A stretch of DNA of 64,000 bases from Melampsora larici-populina 98AG31 (Eukaryota > Basidiomycota > Pucciniomycetes > Pucciniales > Melampsoraceae). Location of the stretch: NCBI RefSeq assembly GCF_000204055.1, contig NW_006768769.1, forward strand, positions 957,011 to 1,021,010, read 5' to 3'. Each line of letters begins with the position of its first letter. Position 1 is the stretch's first letter. The notes below the pieces were generated by a model. It did not search any database and was not told the DNA's origin. It was given only the letters and a program-made list of their open reading frames with translations. A program made the translations under genes and the position numbers. Below, piece by piece: positions 57,367 through 64,000 of this stretch.

Positions 57367-57719
57367 CCACGGGAAGTAACTCGTTCAAAACCTGATTGAG
57401 CAAAATTTTAGTGTCCGGGTTCAAAATTTCCTTGAATCGTGAAACTCGTTCACAACTTGTTAGCATTACATTTGCCAATTTCCCTCTAGTGCACTACAAT
57501 ACATACACATGCACCGCACTCTCAAAACCTTTAATTCTGACCGTTCAACAATCTCACTCCTTCATACACGGGGCCAGCAGAGTACAGAGTACAGCCCAAG
57601 GGAAATTGGCAAACCTAATGCTGACAAGTTGTGAACAAGTCTCTTGATTTGAGGAAATTTCGAACCCGCACACCAAAATTTCACTCAATGGGGTTTCAAA
57701 CGAGTTAATTCCCGTAGTG
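57367..57719. mobile_element. About 353-bp MITE with about 125-bp inverted repeats
   Basis: The ends share ACGGGAA-TAACTCGTT and pair almost continuously for about 125 bp, for example TTCACAACTTGT on one arm and ACAAGTTGTGAA on the other. The centre (about 57490-57595) is unique. It can fold into one long hairpin. Confidence 0.78.
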
Positions 57720-58633
57720 TTATAAGGAACTTTCCTTATACTTGATACTAGTATATCCCAAGCACACCTGACTTGTAAACAACCTTACAAGTAATGGAGT
57801 CCTCTAGGTGCAGTAATCAACAGGGATGGCTCATTAAGACCAATAAATGACCTGTCTTATCCAAGACATGATCCAACAACACCTTCAGTTAATTCATTTG
57901 TTAATCCAAAATTATTCATTGCAACATGGGACAATTTTAAGAAAGTAGCTGCTTTCTTTAGATCATCAAAGGAACCTTGACTGTTAGCTTTATTCAATTG
58001 GGAAATAAATTCTGAATTATTTTCCATTCTTTATTCACTTCTCTCTCTCTTTACTTTCTATTTCTTACTACCAATTCTGAGGTAGTGTTATCTGCCCACA
58101 CAATTAGATTTTGGCCTTTTGAAGTGTTCATTTCCAATTACTTTAGGAAACCTAATTTAAATCAACATCACTATTTGTTGAAGATTAAACCCTGTAAAAT
58201 GTTGAAAAAAAGCAACAGATCTAACAATTTCAGCCAAATCAGTGTTTTGTCTGTTCAGTGATCAAAGGTCTTCAATAGGGTTTTGGGCCTTATTCATCCT
58301 TACCTTCATCAGAAGTAATCAACATGCCAAATCACCAAAACTTATTATAATTATAATCAAGTGCTACTGCAAGAACAATTTGAAGAAGAGATCAGTGGAG
58401 GATGTTATTTGGATGAATCTTTATTGCTCTTACCTGGAATCACAAATCCTTTGACATGGATTTATCCAGGCATTCTTGTTGTTCAGGAGGTGCTACTACT
58501 TTGGCCCAATCTGGAGCTGGATGGCATTTATTCACTCTTCTGGTTGATGTTTTTCTGAAGCTTTCTGCATTTCTGTTAGGGGTCATGTTGCCTTAGGACT
58601 TCCTGAATCTCAGAGTGATGTGATTGGTCAGTA

Positions 58634-58817
58634 GCGGTACACAAACTTGAACACCCAACCTGAAATCCTGTGGACAAAACCCATGACAACCCAATTTTTT
58701 TGGGAGTTTTGTCCATTGGTTTTCCACTTCCCTGCTGGGCAAAACCCAAAAAACAATTGGGTTGTCATGGGTTTTGTCCATGGGCTTTTAGGTTGGTTGT
58801 TCATGTTTGTGTACCAC
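58634..58817. mobile_element. 184-bp MITE with TA target duplication
   Basis: Inverted repeats of about 70 bp beginning G[CT]GGTACACAAAC and including GGACAAAACCCATGACAACC; TA flanks both ends (58632-58633 and 58818-58819). The TA target fits a Tc1/mariner-mobilised element. Confidence 0.78.
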
Positions 58818-59212
58818 TATTCTTTGCATATTGGGGCTTTGATTTCTTTTTCTCAAAAGTGATTTTTTCTTGTTTTCATCTTTCTTTCCTTTTATATTTG
58901 TTTTAAAGGAAGAGAAGAAGATTGCTTGATTCTTATAAGAAGTCAATTTTGGGGTTTAACTTATTTGGAACATGATATCAACTCATTGTTGTTCTGTCTG
59001 GCCATTTGATTTTTTTCTTTGTCCTCCCTGCTTCACCAATTTTATGTCTATGCTCTTCAAATAGGCAGGTCAAGGAGGGTGTTTTTATTTTGGACATCTT
59101 GATATTTTATCCCTTTGGGGAACTTGGCCCAGCACTTCTGAGACTGAGCTATTCTGATTTATGAAAGTACCATACATTTCAACTTTTCAATAAAATTTGA
59201 CAAGATCAACTA

Positions 59213-59340
59213 CTTCCAAAGCTAGACTTATGGTGATCTTTACACTCTTTGATGTGTATTCATGTTGTAGAACATTCAGCAAAAAACACAACCAAGATCA
59301 AAATCCAAAAAAAAAATAGAATTTAGTAAGGTGTCTTCTC
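59213..59340 (+). pseudogene. Decayed duplicate of an exon of the spermidine synthase-fold gene
   Basis: This stretch closely matches 55070-55185 (exon 5 plus its donor) of the upstream gene: shared blocks include GGACTTATGGT/AGACTTATGGT, CTTTGATGTGT, TTGTAGAAC and GATCAAAATCCA. It is broken by A-run expansion and base changes, and neighbouring exons are not recognisable. A degenerate partial duplication. Confidence 0.7.
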
Positions 59341-59756
59341 CTATATTTCTCCAAAATAATCATCATACTTGACAAGAATCTTCTCAGATGTGATACATAC
59401 CTCAACTCTTTCATAGATTTATACAGAATTGTTGAAATGCTTCAATATTATTATCTTGGTTTTGATGCACATCATTGATCTAAGATTGAGTAGGGATTTC
59501 ATTGCATATTGAGTAGGGATTCCATTGAGTATTGGGTAGGGATTTCATTTGTAACACATTGTTTGGTTGATCGATAAATATGTATAAAACTAATTCAAAG
59601 TCTAGAAAAACAAAAACAAAAAGCTAAATAGGGAATCATGTGATTTTACTAAAAAGAACAGACTTCAACATAAGCCATAAAAAAGGTATGAAAAAGAAAA
59701 AACCAATCAAAACTTCAGAGAAGAAAAACATAAGCATTTCGTAATAAGTTGTTTTT

Positions 59757-62483
59757 TTACATTGAATACATTTCTTCATATAATTCTAATTCTTTACACA
59801 AAGTTTTATCTTTGATGATGTTCAATTGTGATTTCGCGACTGCATTTCTGACTGTTAAATTCATGATTTTTGGTCCACAAACTGATTGTGTATGTTACCA
59901 ATTTCATAGAGATGAAAAAATGAAGTGAAATAAGCAATCATGACTTAAGATTTTGGAAAAATACATTCCGATAAGATTTGATTAAACAGAATGACTTACC
60001 AACCACTCCAACACGTCCATGATATTGATTTGTAGCATTTTCGATAATTGATTCAAGTTTTGGTCTCTCTCTTTTAACGCTATACCTTTTAGACTTTTCA
60101 TTCGAAGTCAGATCTTCATTAGATAGCACTGATTGTTGTACTACTGGAAGAATTCCTTCTTCAAGTTGATCGACTCTACTTGGTTCTTTAAGTTGTGATT
60201 CCGATTCGGATTGAATAACTTTCTCTTTCTCTCTAGTTGATGAAATTTCAGTCAAGGTTGTAGTAAGATAAACATTTAATTTAACTTTTTCAATCCAATC
60301 TTGATTAGAAAACCAAGTTTCGATTACTTCGTTATTTCTTGTAGCCCAATGTACTTCAATTTGAATTTTTTGATCTTGCTGATTTACTTCTAAGATCAAT
60401 GGAATCAATGCTGAGATTCCCGTTCCACCTGAAATCATGATTAAATTATCACATGATTTAATCGAATCTATAAATCCTGAATATGGTCCATCTAAAATAC
60501 AAGGTAATTTTAAATTTGATTTTCCTTGTCTTTTAGATAATAATTGATTCAATTTTCTAGTTAATCCTGAATGAGGTTGAACTAAAAAGTACATTTCATT
60601 ATTTTTTAAGACAGATTGCTCTTCATTTTGAGAATCTACTTGAGTTTCAGTCACTGATACTGAATTTGATAATACTTCTTTTTCTGATCCTTTGCCTCTG
60701 TTTGGATAAGAATATTGACGAGAATTAGGTATTGAAGCTATCGTAAATGGATGTGTTTCCCAGGGTCTAACTGTGAGGAATCGAATTGATACATGCGAAC
60801 CTGCTTTCCAACGATAAGCAGGTGGAACTGAGATCTTCATTGAGTAAACGTCACCGGGCAATGTTTCTAATTCAGCTCTTGGAAATCCTTTTAGAATGAA
60901 TCCTTGATTTGCCAAGATTGACAATATACGCCAAGCGATGCCAACTCCCCAAAGTCCAGCAGTCGCGTGCACTACAAATTTGAACATGGAATGGGTTCAG
61001 AGTTAGTATCGGTAAAAAGGAATTTGATTTTTGTAATCTCAACTCAACAGTATTGGAATGAGTTGAGGTAAGCTTCTGTATGCCAATACATCCAAATGAG
61101 AAAAACTTTTGTTCAAAAAGATGAGCACAATTTCATGTAAGCGTTATTGTAAAGAATCTGATGATATCCAGGATTTGAATGTACTTACTCAAAGCAGCCA
61201 CCATATGAAAGAAATAAAACGTTTCATAAAACCTTGCCCTGTAAAGAAATAGATTCAGAATCATTGTAACTTGAAAAATTCAAGGAGATAGAGAAGGATT
61301 CTCATCAGAATTTACCTGATCGGAGCAAGACTCATAATACACAACCAAGCCAATGCGACCAAAGGGGGGAATCCGTTTCGATAAAGCGCATTATTTTGCC
61401 ATGTATACCACCATGGTTGTTGGCGATTTGCTCTAATGATGTTGGTCCAAGTATGAATAATTGAATAATATAAACAAATCCATGGTGAATATTTATGAAT
61501 CGTCATAACTCTTTGATATGAAACTCCTATATAAATTCAAATCAAGCAGAGGGTGAGATTCGAATAAAGGACTTTATGCAGAACGAGTTTTGGAATCTTA
61601 TTTACCTGTTAAATAAGATATAACATTCCTGCGACAACTTAGTACATATATCCAAGGCATCATTGCAGTTGCTACCCATTCAGTTCTTAACCCACTGGAG
61701 AATCCATAAATTTCAAGAAATCAGTTGATCATCGATTTATAGCAAACCCAAACTTCTAGAAAACTCACAGTACAGAGCTACCATAGTTAGGAGGTCGATA
61801 ATAAGGACGAGGTATGAAACAAATAAGATTTGTAAAAAGTAAAAATAAAAAAAGTAAAATACTTGGACCAGTGGCGGGTATGATACCGCCAAGCCAATTA
61901 CTTTGAGGATAACTAATTAATCTAGCATAAGCACTGATTTTTGGCCTAAAACTTATCACGCTAGGTAAACCTACGATACTGATCAAAAGAAATTTGTCAG
62001 GTCTCTTGTAGATGAATTCCAGTCGTAAAATAATAAGATCAATAAAGACTTGAATAATGACTAACCGATTAAGTGCGTGTAGACGTTTGATAGCATTAAC
62101 AACTGCAATAGCTACTAAAGCTGCAAGAATAAAATACATTGTCCACCAAGCATAACGAGGTGAATCTATCCATGGATCATTTGGAGCTTGACAAATAGCT
62201 TTCTCATGCTCGGTGGGCATATATTCTGGAAAAAAACAAAAAAAAATTGGTTAGCGTTTGATTAGGTTTGCAAAAAACAGTTGTGATGAGGTAATAGTCT
62301 GCTTACTGAAGCGCTGCCAGTTACCCTTCCCAAGAGTACCATTAGGATAAACGCCATTTGTATAACCAAGGATACAACTGCGTAAATAGAACGAACATCA
62401 GTATTTTACAATTTCGAACGTGTAGAAAAAGGCAAGACTAGTTGGACTGACGGGTCGTCTGATCCACCGTATTGACCTGACAT
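59757..62483 (-). CDS. Ferric/cupric reductase, FRE family (NADPH, FAD, haem b)
   Basis: Eight exons on the minus strand: 62483-62452, 62377-62307, 62225-61769, 61694-61606, 61526-61316, 61238-61189, 60971-60000 and 59881-59757 (668 residues), phases exact. A short extracellular N-terminus with no obvious signal peptide (MSGQYGGSDDPCILGYTNGV) leads into about seven membrane segments. The ferric-reductase core has haem-ligand histidines in TIHKYSPWICLYYSIIHTW and in YFFHMVAAL followed by HATAG. FAD-binding motif HPFTIASIPN, NAD(P)H-binding GGTGISALIP and the C-terminal VCGPKIM are all present. FRE enzymes reduce extracellular Fe(III) and Cu(II) at the plasma membrane for uptake. An acidic, Ser/Glu-rich insert is seen in the cytosolic domain (about positions 60090-60260). 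The neighbours do not suggest an iron cluster. Confidence 0.9.
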
Positions 62484-63893
62484 CTTAGTAAACCGTTACT
62501 TATAAGAATCAAGTCCTTTATCGAACACACCCAAAGTGGAGATACAAGGCAGCTATGTAAAATTTAAATCAAGTTTCGAAGTTTTTTAAGAAACCTGACC
62601 CTTGTCAAAGTGATTCTGATCGAACAGAAAGAAAATAGATGATTAGAAGCCACCAGCACACATATGTTAGTACAAAGTTATAGTGACTACAACATCAAAG
62701 TCGATTGCGATTGCAAAGGTGGCTGAGAGTGGTCGACTACAATAATGGGTAGGTCAGCTTAACTTATGGCGAATTCGAGGTGGTCAAGATCGGTCAACAA
62801 GAAATCCGAATTTGAATGAAGAGATAAAGCACCGGGATCGGAACCTTGACTCAAATCCAAACTGATTCCGCTCGACGCAATTCTTTTAAATTTCGATATG
62901 TTGTTTATGTAATCAGATTGCTTCGAACACGCATCTGAACATCCCTATTAAATTTATTCCTTTATTCAAAGGGAAATCTCTGCGAGGAAAGTTAAATTTA
63001 ACTAAACTTGCCTTCCATCTTGACATTGCCATGCAGATTTTATCCTTTTTATAGATGTCTTGTGTCTCGACTCTTGAGAGTTCTCAAGTTGGAGTCCCGT
63101 TCGTGATCACAAGAGCACATTCGGGTGGACACTTCTTTTTCGTCGCCTGTCGCGTGGTGGAACAGGGACTGATCAGACCGGTCGGCCCAGACGTTCGATG
63201 ACGAGTCCAGCTCCCAGCAACTTCCATTCCCCGTAAATTTCGAAGCCGGCTGAGCTGAGTATATAGTGTCCGTCTTGCAGTTTTCTATCTATCAGTTCTT
63301 TCTTAAATCCAATGTGCTTTGTTCAATTGATTGCTGCAGTGTCCTCAAATGTAATAACAGCAACAGAAAGGGCGTCAAGTACAAGTAGCTCTTTTCTTTT
63401 GAAGTGTGATAGATACGTAGCTTTTGATTGAATTGAATCATGATCAATGGGGCTCTGTTGATCAGTCACTCGAGCAAAGTGGCACAGTTGAGTTCTTGAG
63501 TTCTTGTAAATATGGGTCTTATTCACGCGCGTGTAGGCTTGCGGGCTGAACCCTCCAAAATCACGTGATATTGGAATCATCAGATTTCCTCACAATCTAC
63601 AAGTGGTGACAGGCCAAAAGCAGTACAAAGAGAAGCAAAAGACCTTGAAGAAACTCTGCTGAATTTATTTCAAGGTTTCACAGTGTTTAGAGCCCTCAAA
63701 AAGGGATTTCAAGCAAAAGCACTTGAAAATCTTGCTGTACTCAGGCCAAAGTTGAGGTATGATGCCTAAGCCCCGCTCCAAAAGAGGACATGGACATGAA
63801 GATATAAAGATTCAGATGAATCAACTGCCTCGTGTCAGCTCGAACCGTAAAAGGGTTCGTAGTGGATGAAGCTCTAGGAAAACAGAGAAAACA
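62484..63893. other. Upstream region of the ferric reductase and intergenic DNA
   Basis: No further gene is supported. The first few hundred bases should hold the ferric reductase promoter; I did not find a convincing iron-responsive GATA-factor site. An 85-codon open frame at 63323-63580 (minus) has no family resemblance. Confidence 0.45.
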
Positions 63894-64000
63894 CCTGAGG
63901 GCACAGGTGACGCGTGAGACTAGAGCTACAAGGCTTGTCTACGACGAATAACTGAACTGACCTGAGGGCACAGGTGACGCGTGAGACTAGAGCTACAAGG
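63894..64000. repeat. 67-bp tandem repeat running off the window end
   Basis: CCTGAGGGCACAGGTGACGC and the next about 20 bases occur at 63894 and again at 63961, a period of 67 bp; the second unit is cut by the window edge. It could be part of an LTR or a minisatellite. Confidence 0.75.

Larger units (their letters stand above)
55559..59756. other. Intergenic: MITE-rich
   Basis: Holds the MITEs at 56663-56927, 57367-57719 and 58634-58817, a short hairpin at about 56247-56303, and a pseudogene fragment at 59213-59340. No intact gene. Confidence 0.55.

Noticed and set aside
1..64000. tRNA, rRNA or CRISPR-like arrays
   Set aside because: I saw no cloverleaf, rRNA core or regularly spaced repeat array. 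The only tRNA-like stretch is the complement at the copia primer-binding site.

Overview
This window looks like a transposon-rich, AT-rich chromosome segment from a basidiomycete, most probably a rust fungus (Pucciniales, Melampsora-like). The evidence is the many short GT-AG introns (two to eight per host gene), the mix of fungal housekeeping genes (a WEE1-type kinase, a Mediator MED11 subunit, an RTC4-domain protein, a Rim2-type mitochondrial nucleotide carrier, a FRE-type ferric reductase), a recently duplicated small secreted protein, and dense Ty1/copia, Tc1/mariner and MITE content. The genus is an inference; no rRNA or tRNA gene is present to test it.

Layout. 0.9-4.5 kb: a 5'-truncated Tc1/mariner transposase (+) facing a spliced gene (-) that encodes a protein with a C-terminal SAM-like helical domain. 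4.8-15.3 kb: two paralogous secreted-protein genes flank MED11; the first carries a young, complete Ty1/copia element (5531-11066, LTRs that look identical) inside its last intron. 15.3-20.9 kb: gene-poor DNA with three 89-bp palindromic elements, a PIF/Harbinger-like element and another long hairpin. 20.9-27.0 kb: a very long WEE1-like kinase gene. 28.0-33.2 kb: a second, decayed Tc1-plus-SAM unit, itself invaded by two MITEs. 33-37.7 kb: mostly decayed DNA. 37.7-41.6 kb: the RTC4-domain gene. 43.06-47.87 kb: a third Tc1-plus-SAM unit with clear terminal inverted repeats and a TA target duplication. 47.9-51 kb: MITEs and remnants. 51.0-55.6 kb: the mitochondrial carrier and a membrane-anchored spermidine-synthase-fold protein. 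55.6-59.7 kb: more MITEs and a decayed duplicate of a spermidine-synthase exon. 59.8-62.5 kb: the ferric reductase (-). The window ends in a 67-bp tandem repeat.

Main discovery candidate. Three times in 64 kb a DD34E Tc1/mariner transposase gene (+) is followed, after 783-813 bp, by a convergent gene (-) of one divergent family with a C-terminal SAM-like domain. At 43.06-47.87 kb both genes lie between one pair of inverted repeats flanked by TA, so the second gene is part of the transposon and not a neighbour. I read this as a two-gene Tc1/mariner family with a conserved accessory protein. I do not know of a described family with this arrangement, but I could not search databases.

All exon coordinates were worked out by hand from splice signals and reading-frame continuity. 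For the main genes the exon phases close without error, which is the main support for the models.
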